From Acetoanaerobium sticklandii (GTDB lineage Bacteria; Bacillota; Clostridia; Peptostreptococcales; Filifactoraceae), in the NCBI RefSeq assembly GCF_000196455.1, contig NC_014614.1:1782001-1846000 (forward strand): a stretch of 64,000 nucleotides of DNA, read 5' to 3'. Within the stretch, counting starts at the first letter, position 1, and each line of letters begins with the position of its first letter. This document shows, in pieces, positions 17,778-25,789 of the stretch. The notes under the pieces are model-generated. The model was not told the origin of the DNA. It saw only the letters and a program-made list of their open reading frames with translations, and ran no database searches. The position numbers and the translations under genes are program-made.

Positions 17778-18065
17778 CTATGACTTGTCAGATTTTCGTC
17801 TACCTCTCATATATCCAAAGAAATATCCAATGAATCCTGCTCCAATCCCTGCCTGCAAAGAAAATAGCAAGCTTTCTATTTCTCCACTCGCTGGTTCAAT
17901 CGGCGAGCTAAACCAAGGCTCGTATTCAGGATTGATTTCAGTTATTGCTTCTTCTGCCATTCCATCTGCTCCCTCAAATGGAGCATCCTTTAAAAATATA
18001 AGAGGAAGTGTAAACATGATAATAACTAGTATAAAAAGAAGAAATTGATTAATGTGTTTTTTCAA
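17778..18065 (-). CDS. cbiN: Cobalt transport protein CbiN (UUG start)
   Basis: About 95-aa membrane protein with one transmembrane helix near each end. Family motifs are visible: FEGADGMAEEAI, YEPWF and SGEIESLLFSLQAGIGAGFIGY. CbiN is the auxiliary subunit of the ECF-type cobalt transporter and activates CbiM. The start is UUG at 18063-18065, with AAGGAGG 8 nt upstream inside the cbiM coding sequence, giving a 17-bp overlap in another frame. An ATG 10 codons earlier has no ribosome binding site. cbiQ and cbiO do not follow. Confidence 0.92.
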   Translation of the reverse strand: MKKHINQFLLFILVIIMFTLPLIFLKDAPFEGADGMAEEAITEINPEYEPWFSSPIEPASGEIESLLFSLQAGIGAGFIGYFFGYMRGRRKSDKS

Positions 18066-18774
18066 GATTAAAACCTCCTTCTTTTTGATATTCAACTAGT
18101 AGGTTATAGACGATAAGAGTTAATATCCCTTCTCCTATAGCCAGTGGAATCTGAGTTATTGCAAATATACCCATAAATTTTGTGAATGAGCCTACAATTC
18201 CGTTAACTGCATCAGGATGAGCCAATGCAAGCTGTAGTGAAGTTACTATATAGGTAATCAAATCTGCTAACATGGCTGCCAAAAATACTGCAAGGCTTCT
18301 ATTTTTGTCTTTTATAGCTTTGAAAATAAAATAACCTGCAAAAGGTCCAACTATAGCCATCGAAAAAACATTTGCTCCTAAGGTAGTTATTCCCCCATGA
18401 GCCAATAGTAATGCTTGAAATATTAATACAATAAGTCCTATTACTGCCATAGGAAGAGGTCCGAATATTATCGTTCCAAGACCTACTCCAGTAGGGTGAG
18501 ATGTACTTCCTGTAACTGATGGAAGCTTTAAAGCTGAAAGTACAAATACAAACGCTCCTACAAGTCCAAGAAGAAGCTTCATATTTGGAGATTCATCTGT
18601 TATTTTTTTTATTTTAGAGAATCCTCCTACTATAAAAGGTAAGCTTATTACTGACCATATAGCCGCCCAAAGTGGAGGAAGAAACCCTTCCATAATATGC
18701 ATTGCACTCGCATAAATAGGTGTAAGAAGAATTAAATATGCAACTGAGAAACTTATAATTTTAATCTTTTTCAT
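18049..18774 (-). CDS. cbiM: Cobalt ECF transporter S component CbiM
   Basis: 241-aa integral membrane protein. A cleavable signal segment ending in ASA (residue 24) would expose MHIMEGFLPP, whose N-terminal Met-His binds Co(II) in this family. Further motifs are TSHPTGVGLG and AHGGITTLGAN, followed by several membrane helices. It imports cobalt, most likely for cobalamin synthesis. It overlaps cbiN. No cobalamin riboswitch is visible upstream; instead a 23-bp palindrome overlaps its -35 box, which suggests a metal-responsive repressor. Confidence 0.94.
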   Translation of the reverse strand: MKKIKIISFSVAYLILLTPIYASAMHIMEGFLPPLWAAIWSVISLPFIVGGFSKIKKITDESPNMKLLLGLVGAFVFVLSALKLPSVTGSTSHPTGVGLGTIIFGPLPMAVIGLIVLIFQALLLAHGGITTLGANVFSMAIVGPFAGYFIFKAIKDKNRSLAVFLAAMLADLITYIVTSLQLALAHPDAVNGIVGSFTKFMGIFAITQIPLAIGEGILTLIVYNLLVEYQKEGGFNLEKTH

Positions 18775-18820
18775 TTTGTTCTCCTTTCAATTTTTTGATT
18801 AGCAAATACCTTATTATGGT

Positions 18821-18849
18821 ATAATATTAAATGTAGGTATTTAATGCAA
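18821..18849 (-). promoter_or_regulatory. Candidate promoter for cbiMN
   Basis: Minus-strand TTGCAT (18844-18849), a 17-nt spacer and TATTAT (18821-18826). The -35 box lies inside the palindrome at 18841-18863, so a repressor bound there would block this promoter. Confidence 0.55.
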
Positions 18850-18863
18850 ATCATTTGCATTAA
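18841..18863. promoter_or_regulatory. 23-bp palindromic operator candidate, Fur/Zur-like
   Basis: Perfect 11-1-11 inverted repeat TTAATGCAAAT-C-ATTTGCATTAA in the 148-bp gap between cbiM (minus) and the ZnuA-like gene (plus). Its core, TGCAAAT-C-ATTTGCA, has the 7-1-7 geometry of Fur-family operators. It covers the cbiM -35 box and lies about 60 bp before the ZnuA-like start, so one regulator could control both. Confidence 0.6.
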
Positions 18864-18922
18864 TATTATAGCATTATAATTTAAAAATATAAAGTTCTTT
18901 TTTAAGAATACAGGAGGAAATC

Positions 18923-19870
18923 ATGACAAAAAAAACTGGTTTAATTTCATTGCTTCTCATTATGATGGTTGTATTATCTGCATGCAGTAGTTCTGTATCA
19001 AGCTCAGATACGAATTCTACTGATGATACCGAGGATTCAAAGTTAACTGTATATGCTTCATTTTACCCAATTTATGATTTCACAAATAAAATTGCAGAAG
19101 ATTTTATAGATTTAAAGCTTATTGTACCTGCTGGAGCAGAGCCTCATAGTTTTGAGCTAAGCGCTAAAACTTTGGCTGAGTTAGAAAATGCTGATTTGAT
19201 ACTTCTAAATGGTCTGGATTTTGAACCATGGGCTGATTCTTTGCCAGAATCTCTAAGCTCCAAGATAATCAGTCTTGGGGAAGAGGTAAATCCACTTCCA
19301 TATGTAGAGCACTCACATGGTGAAGAAGAAGATGAGGATTCCCACTCAGAATATGACCCACACATTTGGCTTGACCCTCTTAGAGCTTCGCAAATGAGTG
19401 AAATAATTTATGAAAATTTATCAAAGCTAGATTCTACAAATAAAGCTGTTTATGAAACTAATTTAAAAAATCTAAAGGATGAGTTTATAACTCTCGATTC
19501 AGAGTATAAGCAACTAGAAGCTATTCAAAATAAAAAGGAAATCGTGGTATCTCACAACGCTTTTTCTTATCTAGGCGAGCGTTATGGATTAGAATTTCAC
19601 AGTTTGTCTGGAATATCGCCTGAAAACGAGCCTAGCTTAAAAGTTCTGTCTGAAATAACTGATTTAGTAAATAAGGAAGGTATAAGAGTTTTATTTTTCG
19701 AAGAGCTAGCAAATGATAAAATCATAAATACTATTGCCGATGAAACTGGTGTAGAATCAGACATTCTATATACCATAGAGGGCATGACTGACGATGAAAT
19801 AAATGCTGGAGAAGATTATTTCTCAAAAATGAGATTAAATTTAAGTAAGCTAAAGCTTGCTGTCGAGTAA
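18923..19870 (+). CDS. Metal ABC transporter substrate-binding lipoprotein (ZnuA/AdcA-like)
   Basis: 315-aa cluster A-I metal-binding protein for zinc or manganese. The signal peptide ends in lipobox LSAC (Cys21). Metal ligands expected in this family are seen: His in AEPHSFE, His in DPHIWLDP, His in VSHNAFSY and the C-terminal acidic FFEE region. An acidic His-rich loop (residues 132-146, HSHGEEEDEDSHSEY) resembles the zinc-loading loop of ZnuA. No ATPase or permease gene is next to it, so its transporter must be elsewhere. AGGAGG precedes the ATG. Confidence 0.91.
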   Translation: MTKKTGLISLLLIMMVVLSACSSSVSSSDTNSTDDTEDSKLTVYASFYPIYDFTNKIAEDFIDLKLIVPAGAEPHSFELSAKTLAELENADLILLNGLDFEPWADSLPESLSSKIISLGEEVNPLPYVEHSHGEEEDEDSHSEYDPHIWLDPLRASQMSEIIYENLSKLDSTNKAVYETNLKNLKDEFITLDSEYKQLEAIQNKKEIVVSHNAFSYLGERYGLEFHSLSGISPENEPSLKVLSEITDLVNKEGIRVLFFEELANDKIINTIADETGVESDILYTIEGMTDDEINAGEDYFSKMRLNLSKLKLAVE

Positions 19871-19936
19871 TGGATTAGCAATCATAATAGCTAAAACCTC
19901 ATATATCTAAACAATTCAAAATATAAAGAAATTCAT

Positions 19937-20027
19937 AAAGGACTGCAAAATAATCATTTAATCCAGCATATCGAGGTTAATTTTAAGCTACAATATGCTG
20001 CATTAAATGATTAGTTCGCAGTCCTTT
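19937..20027. terminator. Long imperfect hairpin between convergent genes
   Basis: A 30-bp interrupted stem: AAAGGACTGC pairs with GCAGTCCTTT, TAATCATTTAAT with ATTAAATGATTA, and CAGCATAT with ATATGCTG, separated by a 4x4 internal loop and a C-C mismatch, with a 21-nt apical loop. The plus strand ends in CCTTTTCTATT. It could terminate both the ZnuA-like gene and UPF0316, but it is far longer than usual and could be a small non-coding or miniature-element remnant. Confidence 0.5.
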
Positions 20028-20064
20028 TCTATTGTGAATAAAACAATGTCAATTATTTTAAAAC

Positions 20065-20604
20065 CTAAACTCTGTTGTTTGGATTCACAGCCCTCGGATG
20101 CATAACGCCTCCAGAATACGAGGTTATATCATTTACGGAAACAAAAACATTAATATCTTTTTCTTTTATATAGTCATAAACTTCTTTTACTCGTTTTCTC
20201 TTGAGAGTTATAAGAACCATAAGTCTTTCACCTTCTCGACCTTCTCCTTTAAAAACTGTCACACCAAAACCCTTTTCTCTTAGCTCATCTACTATATATC
20301 TATACTCTTCTCTTATTATTAATCTCATTTGTGCATCTCCAAAAGCAAGTCTATGTTCTAGCTTTGCGCCAATGAGATTCCCAAGTGAAAAACCAGTAGC
20401 ATAAGCCAGTAAATACCACCACTTATCAAGCTGACTTACTACGTCCCCCAAAACCTTCATATATACTATTACCTCAAAAAAACCAATTAATGCTGCTATA
20501 TTGGATTTTCCTTTAGTAAGTAGAATTGTCCTTGTAGTTGCAAGTGAAACATCACAGATCCTTAATACAATAATTAGTATCATGTTAAGAATAACAGTTG
20601 CCAT
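20065..20604 (-). CDS. UPF0316 / DUF2179 membrane protein
   Basis: 179-aa protein of the UPF0316 family (YebE-like in Bacillus). Three predicted membrane helices occupy about residues 1-80, with LRICDVSLATTRTI at the start and YATGFSLGNLIGAKLE in the third. A cytoplasmic DUF2179 domain (about residues 90-170) follows, with GVTVFKGEG and SVNDITSYSGG. DUF2179 is shared with the YitT family; no function is assigned. AGGAGG precedes the ATG. It is followed by the long hairpin. Confidence 0.88.
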   Translation of the reverse strand: MATVILNMILIIVLRICDVSLATTRTILLTKGKSNIAALIGFFEVIVYMKVLGDVVSQLDKWWYLLAYATGFSLGNLIGAKLEHRLAFGDAQMRLIIREEYRYIVDELREKGFGVTVFKGEGREGERLMVLITLKRKRVKEVYDYIKEKDINVFVSVNDITSYSGGVMHPRAVNPNNRV

Positions 20605-20629
20605 AATAAACCTCCTAGTTTCTAAATAA

Positions 20630-22201
20630 TTATTGCTCGACTTTCTCGTAGTGTCGTTTACTTAAGCTTGGATTTCTAAGTCCTACACTTTTTATCGAGC
20701 TCATATTTCCATACTCATCAATTGCAAAAAACGTTAATATATTCCCCTTAATATCTACATACCCACTTGTATTTATTTTATTGGTTCTTTTCATAGAAGG
20801 TGCGCTTGTATCAAATGAGTAATATATCTCTGATTTTTCTAATGTATAGATAAATACCTTATTATTTTTATATTTATAAAAAACTTCTGGTTTTCCTAAA
20901 TCGCCTCTTTTGTGCTTTAAAGCTTCCTTATTCAATACTGATATATACCAAGACATAGTATGATGGGATAACTTTCTGCTATTAACTTCCTCCATGAAAA
21001 AATAAAGCTTATCTCTTGTAGTCATACTAGTGTCATCCGTATCATCTGAAGGTATTTTTTGTCCGTTTTTATATTCCTCGGAATAGCCTATTTGTTTAAA
21101 TTCAGGGCTTTCAGTTTTAAATAGCTTTTTTAAAAGCTTTGACTTTCTCAAGGCTTCATTTTCAGATACCGCTCCTGCAAATATATCCTTAGTATATGAT
21201 TTAAGCTTTGCACCTCTAGATGAATATGGAACTATGTCATATCTTTCAACTATTCTATGCAAGTTAAGTAGCTTGTCAGCATTTGCTGAGGATGAATAAA
21301 TTTTTGAAAAGGCTTTGTCCGAGAAAGGCGGCGCTCCAAAGCTATAAATTTGAATTTGATCTCTTGGAAAACTATTTTTTTCTTTATCAATAAGCATAGC
21401 AGCATAAATAGAAGCTATCGCTCCTCCACTGCTATGCCCTGACAAAACAATTAAGTCTCCTGTTTGATTTGCATTATCGATTATTTCTTTCAGAGATTTA
21501 TTATCAAAATAAATTTTAGACTCCATTTTCTCAAACTCCAATGCACAAGCATAGTAGCCTCTATGAACCTTTCCTTTTCCATTAAAATCTATTTTTTTTG
21601 ATAAAGTACTAATTAACCAATCTTCATGTAGCTTTCTTATATTATTAAGTCCTTCTGTCCCTCTAAATGTAATAGAAATCACTCTTCTTTTCTTTCCCTT
21701 TGCATGAATCCACTTGTAGCCAACTATAGCCTGAGTTGATGCCTTTGCAAGAGTCTGAATCCTAGGGTCAGTTATATCAATCTCTCCACTGCTCCCTCTT
21801 TTTATAAATCTCCATAGGCCACCATAGCTTTTTAGAAATGTATCCATATAGATTCTTGCATTATCGTAATTATGTACTAGCTTGATATCTTGGAAATTAT
21901 TTTTTTTAAGTATCTCACCAAAATATTTATTCGATGAATCAACCAAGCCAGCTTCTCTTAATTCAACAGGGTTTCTATAGCTTTGTGATGCTAAGTATGC
22001 AGAGAATTGAGCTAAGGGATAACTCAGCTTGGGATTGTATCCCTCAAACTGATTATTAATCCTAGTGTAATCCTCATAATTTACTATAAATTCTCTGTCA
22101 CCAATCGTAATATATGGTCTATCACTAGCAACTGCTATATCTATAAACAAAAAATTGTGGATGAGTATCAAGGAAATAACTATACTTATTTTTCTTTTCA
22201 A
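20630..22201 (-). CDS. Secreted class 3 lipase-like protein with chitobiase-type C-terminal domain (UUG start)
   Basis: 523-aa exported alpha/beta hydrolase. The signal peptide covers about residues 1-26 (cleavage near AVAS). The class 3 lipase core includes ITFRGTEG, the nucleophile Ser257 in SGHSSGG, a likely catalytic Asp in RYDIVPYSS and a His in SHHTMSWY. Residues about 445-510 (EIYYSFDTSAPS to FFAIDEYGN) resemble the beta-sandwich found at the C terminus of chitobiases and many surface proteins. The start is UUG after GGAG. Substrate is unknown; a polar lipid or polyester is possible. Confidence 0.82.
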   Translation of the reverse strand: MKRKISIVISLILIHNFLFIDIAVASDRPYITIGDREFIVNYEDYTRINNQFEGYNPKLSYPLAQFSAYLASQSYRNPVELREAGLVDSSNKYFGEILKKNNFQDIKLVHNYDNARIYMDTFLKSYGGLWRFIKRGSSGEIDITDPRIQTLAKASTQAIVGYKWIHAKGKKRRVISITFRGTEGLNNIRKLHEDWLISTLSKKIDFNGKGKVHRGYYACALEFEKMESKIYFDNKSLKEIIDNANQTGDLIVLSGHSSGGAIASIYAAMLIDKEKNSFPRDQIQIYSFGAPPFSDKAFSKIYSSSANADKLLNLHRIVERYDIVPYSSRGAKLKSYTKDIFAGAVSENEALRKSKLLKKLFKTESPEFKQIGYSEEYKNGQKIPSDDTDDTSMTTRDKLYFFMEEVNSRKLSHHTMSWYISVLNKEALKHKRGDLGKPEVFYKYKNNKVFIYTLEKSEIYYSFDTSAPSMKRTNKINTSGYVDIKGNILTFFAIDEYGNMSSIKSVGLRNPSLSKRHYEKVEQ

Positions 22202-22219
22202 AGCTTTCCATCTCCATAG

Positions 22220-22498
22220 CTATATATCACTATTTGTTTTATCTATATAAATTTCTTTTTTATATATAAAATTATTATCAATTAATTCTACCACAAACTT
22301 ATAGTTATCGCCTGTTTTTTCTAAATAACAGTTTTTTACTCCAGAGGCTATTTCATATCCTCCTATAGAGCCTAATGAATTGTTTTCTGACAAGAGATTT
22401 TTTCTAATAAAAATTTTGTTCTTATCCTTTATAAAGTTAACTGCATTTATATTATATGCACCACCCGTGCTTTTTTTCGTTTTATAATAGAGCACCAA
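22220..22498 (-). pseudogene. PrcB C-terminal-domain-like fragment without a proper start
   Basis: A 92-codon open frame whose first usable codon is a UUG with no ribosome binding site. The frame stays open for about 12 codons further upstream and then hits TAG, so the N-terminal part appears lost. The KKSTGGAYNINAVNF stretch followed by KIFIR resembles the TGG-Y-I motif of the PrcB C-terminal domain, found in small secreted or lipoprotein-type proteins. It sits between the lipase and an unknown membrane protein. Most likely a decayed gene; a short expressed protein cannot be excluded. Confidence 0.5.
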
Positions 22499-22601
22499 TA
22501 TATCAGATTGGGTAAAGACTTCAGCTTTGTATTTCTACTTTTATAATACGTTTATTAATTGTCATAAATCATTTATTAAATATTCTTTCTAAGAAAATAT
22601 T

Positions 22602-23342
22602 TTAGGTAATCAAAAATTTGTTTACATCCGAAATTTTTACAGAGTAATCAGTTTCACTTATTATTCTTTCGATTTCTTCAACGACTTCACTCTTACTATC
22701 AATATTTTTGATAGATATTTTATCAATTCCATTTAAACTATCTGTCATTAAACCAGATTTCAATATAAAAATAGTGTCTACAAAATCTTTATTTTTATAA
22801 ATATCTACTATGTATTTTGCTTCTGGTAATATAATCTTATTATTATACATATAATTAAAGCAATTAACATTACTAGTTATCTTTTTTAATTCTTTTGATA
22901 TTTTGGAAAATCTTTTATTAAAAGGTATATAATATTTCCCTTTAGAAGTCTCTATTTCAAAAACAACATCTTCAAATCTAAATTCTTCCTCATGTTCAAT
23001 ATATCCATACTTATTTTTTTCAATATATTCTGTTGAAAATGGATTAACAATTAAAGGTTTTTTATATTTTATTATACCTAGCTTCCACTTTTTATCTACA
23101 ATCATACTTACACTCTTAACTACTATTGGAGATAATGACCTATTCTCAATTATTAAATTATATGAATTTCCATCTTTATCACATGTAGTACCATAACTTA
23201 AGACTTTTATTTTTTTTGAAATAAAAGTAAGTCTGAAAGTGTATAACGTTATTAATAATATGGAAATATCTGATGCAAAAGTAATCCAATTTCTAATTAT
23301 TTCAGAGTTCTCAATAAAAGTTATTAATATCTTTTTTAACAT
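22602..23342 (-). CDS. Unknown membrane-anchored protein
   Basis: 246-aa protein I do not recognise. One N-terminal hydrophobic segment (about residues 20-43) precedes a basic patch and a beta-rich soluble part with NLIIENRSLSPIVVKS, a pattern seen in immunoglobulin-like or accessory membrane proteins. The last 50 residues contain an acidic alpha-helical tail. AAGGGAG precedes the ATG. It is A/T-rich, lysine- and isoleucine-rich, and lies in the accessory stretch. A 27-bp palindrome lies 24-50 bp upstream of its start. Confidence 0.6.
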   Translation of the reverse strand: MLKKILITFIENSEIIRNWITFASDISILLITLYTFRLTFISKKIKVLSYGTTCDKDGNSYNLIIENRSLSPIVVKSVSMIVDKKWKLGIIKYKKPLIVNPFSTEYIEKNKYGYIEHEEEFRFEDVVFEIETSKGKYYIPFNKRFSKISKELKKITSNVNCFNYMYNNKIILPEAKYIVDIYKNKDFVDTIFILKSGLMTDSLNGIDKISIKNIDSKSEVVEEIERIISETDYSVKISDVNKFLIT

Positions 23343-23365
23343 TATAGTTCTCCCTTAACAAATCT

Positions 23366-23392
23366 CCTGTATTTTTTATTAAAAAATACAGG
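23366..23392. repeat. 27-bp perfect palindrome upstream of the 246-aa protein
   Basis: CCTGTATTTTTTA-T-TAAAAAATACAGG, a perfect 13-1-13 inverted repeat located 24 bp upstream of the start codon of the unknown membrane protein. No U-run follows on the minus strand, so it is more likely an operator or leader hairpin than a terminator. The rest of this 240-bp gap holds only the terminator at 23540-23567. Confidence 0.6.
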
Positions 23393-23539
23393 CTTTGTAG
23401 CATTTTGATATTTTTTATTTGCATTTTCCCTTAATTATTAAACTATTCTATAAATATTTTTCCACAATTTACGTTATGATTAAATTATAATCTCTTCATA
23501 TCAACTTTATAATACATGACACTATATGCTCACCAATAT

Positions 23540-23567
23540 AAAAAAATAAAAGCCAAAAGGCTTTTAT
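23540..23567 (-). terminator. Intrinsic terminator of the surface-protein operon
   Basis: ATAAAAGCC / GGCTTTTAT stem, 4-nt loop, followed by TTTTTT on the minus strand, just after the stop of the coiled-coil protein. It ends the unit 25586-23584. Confidence 0.88.
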
Positions 23568-23583
23568 AAAATATATATTGACA

Positions 23584-23967
23584 TTAATTCGCTAAAAAAT
23601 ATAACTCATCTTTTAATTCTTCATAAGATATTGCTCTTAGTTCTTCAGCTTCTAATAACTCTATTATAGTCGATTTTATATAATTGTTCTCGTCTTCCAG
23701 TCTCATTATTTGATTTTCTAACTCATATTTTTCTTCTTCTAGTTCATGTACCTCTTCTTCAAGACTCTCTAAATTAATACTTATTTCTTCATCTATCATT
23801 GATATATTTTCATCATAAGTTAAAGTTGTATCTGCTTCTAAATTACTACTGTATGAATTCAAAGCTACTGAACTATACGAATTTGGTAATCTTATAAAAG
23901 TTGAATATATTATGAAACCTGTAATAAATAGTAATATTAAAATAAACACAATCAATTTCTTTCCCAT
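23584..23967 (-). CDS. Small membrane-anchored coiled-coil protein
   Basis: 127-aa protein with an N-terminal membrane helix (about residues 4-24) and a strongly acidic coiled coil (residues 60-105, rich in LEEE and ELE repeats). No catalytic motif is visible. AGGAGG precedes the ATG. It is the last gene of a three-gene unit with a thermonuclease and a YHYH protein, 14 bp after the former, so a scaffold or anchoring role at the cell surface is possible. Function unknown. Confidence 0.65.
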   Translation of the reverse strand: MGKKLIVFILILLFITGFIIYSTFIRLPNSYSSVALNSYSSNLEADTTLTYDENISMIDEEISINLESLEEEVHELEEEKYELENQIMRLEDENNYIKSTIIELLEAEELRAISYEELKDELYFLAN

Positions 23968-23981
23968 TAATATAATCCTCC

Positions 23982-24872
23982 TTATGGATTACATCTTTTA
24001 CATGGAATAAAGCCCCCATTGATAGCTTCTTCTCTTGAGCTTAATGAAACTTTATTTGATTCGTTCATTTGATTTACACTGCTGCAAGTAGGATAATGAA
24101 ACTTTTTAGTATTTCTATTTCCTATAAATGTCATTTCATTATTAACAGTTGAAGCTTGAGGCTTTGGTTCTGAAAAAACTGGAGCAGTAGTGGCAACTTG
24201 CTGACTCCATAAACCTACAGAATTTTCTCTAGCTTGTTTTTCTAAAGCTAGAAAATCATTCGTGTACTTAACATTAGGAGGGTATGTTGAAACTTGGGCT
24301 AACCCTTCGCTAAGTAATGTTTTATTGAACATTACATTATCAATCCACACATAAGCTAAAAGTCGTCCATATCGGTCTCTTTCTTCAACATCTAGCTCAA
24401 GAGCAATTTGTTTACCTTCAAGCTTACTTTTAGTAAATTCTGAAGCCATTTTTCCTTCAGGTACATTTTTAGATTGGTCAGGATGAACTGATTCAGGTGT
24501 ATCAATTCCAATTAATCTTATCTTCTCTGTATTACCATCAATTAGAACTTCTATAGTATCTCCATCAATAGTTCGTGTTACAGTATAAAGCTTAGCACCT
24601 GTTTTTTCAGTTTTAGATGCTTCTTGATTTGAAGTTTGTTCGGCTACTATTTCGTTACTATTTTTATTTTCTTCCGTTGCATTTAAAGGTATCTGATGCT
24701 CTTCGCTTTTGACAGGAGCAATTGGAATAAGCATAACTACAATAAATGAAGATATAAAAAGAGCTAATGCTTTTTTAAAATAAGATTTATCTCTGTTTTT
24801 TATGAGTTTGAAAAAGTTAACCATAGAATAAACAAATAAAGCTATAGCAATAATGCTTAACAAAGATTCCAT
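23982..24872 (-). CDS. Membrane-bound thermonuclease (SNase) with C-terminal Cys-rich domain
   Basis: 296-aa protein. Two N-terminal hydrophobic helices (about residues 4-24 and 35-55) anchor it. The SNase domain (about residues 95-225) has RTIDGDTIEV, the catalytic Arg and Glu in RLIGIDTPES and a second Arg in ERDRYGRLLAYV. The C-terminal 50 residues (FHYPTCSS...FIPCKRCNP) match the Ada-like metal-binding module often fused to surface nucleases. Predicted to degrade DNA or RNA outside the membrane. GGAGGT precedes the ATG; 30 bp after the YHYH gene. Confidence 0.88.
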   Translation of the reverse strand: MESLLSIIAIALFVYSMVNFFKLIKNRDKSYFKKALALFISSFIVVMLIPIAPVKSEEHQIPLNATEENKNSNEIVAEQTSNQEASKTEKTGAKLYTVTRTIDGDTIEVLIDGNTEKIRLIGIDTPESVHPDQSKNVPEGKMASEFTKSKLEGKQIALELDVEERDRYGRLLAYVWIDNVMFNKTLLSEGLAQVSTYPPNVKYTNDFLALEKQARENSVGLWSQQVATTAPVFSEPKPQASTVNNEMTFIGNRNTKKFHYPTCSSVNQMNESNKVSLSSREEAINGGFIPCKRCNP

Positions 24873-24902
24873 GTCTAAACCTCCAAATCTAATAACTAAC
24901 CT

Positions 24903-25586
24903 TTAATTATACAGTGAGAACCCTTCATATTCACTCCAAGAAGATTTTAACCCTAAATTATTAAGAACATCAGTAGTTAAAGGTAAGTAATTTACTCCAG
25001 CAAAATTTATAATTGGATATTGACTACTGTCAACAGTTGTGCCATTTACTATCATAGCTTTGCCCACTTTTGAAATTGATTTACTTTGACCTTTAACTGA
25101 GTATCCGCTATTAAACGCAGAAACGAATGCTCCTTTATTTACTGCTTGAGAAGTTCTATTAACAATTATCCCGTTTGGATTATTCCAATCATATGATATA
25201 TCAAGATAAGTTAGGAGATCAGATGTAAGTGGAATATAAGTTATATTATTGTAATTTAAAACAGGATATTCAGAACTTGTATTATTTATTTCTGTTCCAT
25301 TTATTTTCACTGAAAAATTAGGAATCATTGCTTTTGGAGTGGCAATAACAGTTTTTTGTGGCGTTGTAGTTTGGTAACTTGAAGAGCCACCTGAATATGG
25401 GCAAGAACCATTATTATGTAAATGAGGAGGATTCCCTCCACAATGATAATGATAATATCCTAAGCCACTTTTATTCTTATTATCTTTATGTCCACCACTT
25501 GAATCAGTTTTACCCCCATGAGCTAAACTAGGTACAGTTGATAATAAAATAATGGATAAGACTATCAAACAGATTCTTTTTTTCAC
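24903..25586 (-). CDS. Secreted YHYH-motif protein with two stalk-type repeats (GUG start)
   Basis: 227-aa exported protein. A signal peptide (about residues 1-22) is followed by the YHYH domain (GGHKDNKNKSGLGYYHYHCGG...PPHLH), a His/Cys motif often found near SNase genes. Residues about 85-150 and 160-227 are two related copies of the copper-amine-oxidase-N-like stalk domain, each with YP-INY/NF and TYIPLT or NYLPLT. The GUG start follows AAGGGGG. It leads the operon with the thermonuclease and coiled-coil protein. The His/Cys motif suggests metal binding. Confidence 0.82.
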   Translation of the reverse strand: MKKRICLIVLSIILLSTVPSLAHGGKTDSSGGHKDNKNKSGLGYYHYHCGGNPPHLHNNGSCPYSGGSSSYQTTTPQKTVIATPKAMIPNFSVKINGTEINNTSSEYPVLNYNNITYIPLTSDLLTYLDISYDWNNPNGIIVNRTSQAVNKGAFVSAFNSGYSVKGQSKSISKVGKAMIVNGTTVDSSQYPIINFAGVNYLPLTTDVLNNLGLKSSWSEYEGFSLYN

Positions 25587-25789
25587 AATAATTCCCCCTT
25601 ATTTATTTTTTAAATTTTAAGCAATTCGATTATTTTATTTGCTAAACTATCTATTAAATTTTATTTTAATACATTTCTAAATATAAACTATATTAAATAA
25701 CATTCTAAATCATTATTTTTTAAGCAAAATACTACTTTTATTTAATTCTAGGCGATATTTTATAAATATTCAATTAAAAAGAATAGAAT

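Noticed and set aside
18775..18922. Cobalamin riboswitch before cbiM.
   Set aside because: The 148-bp gap is too short and lacks the B12-box; only a palindrome and promoter-like boxes are visible.
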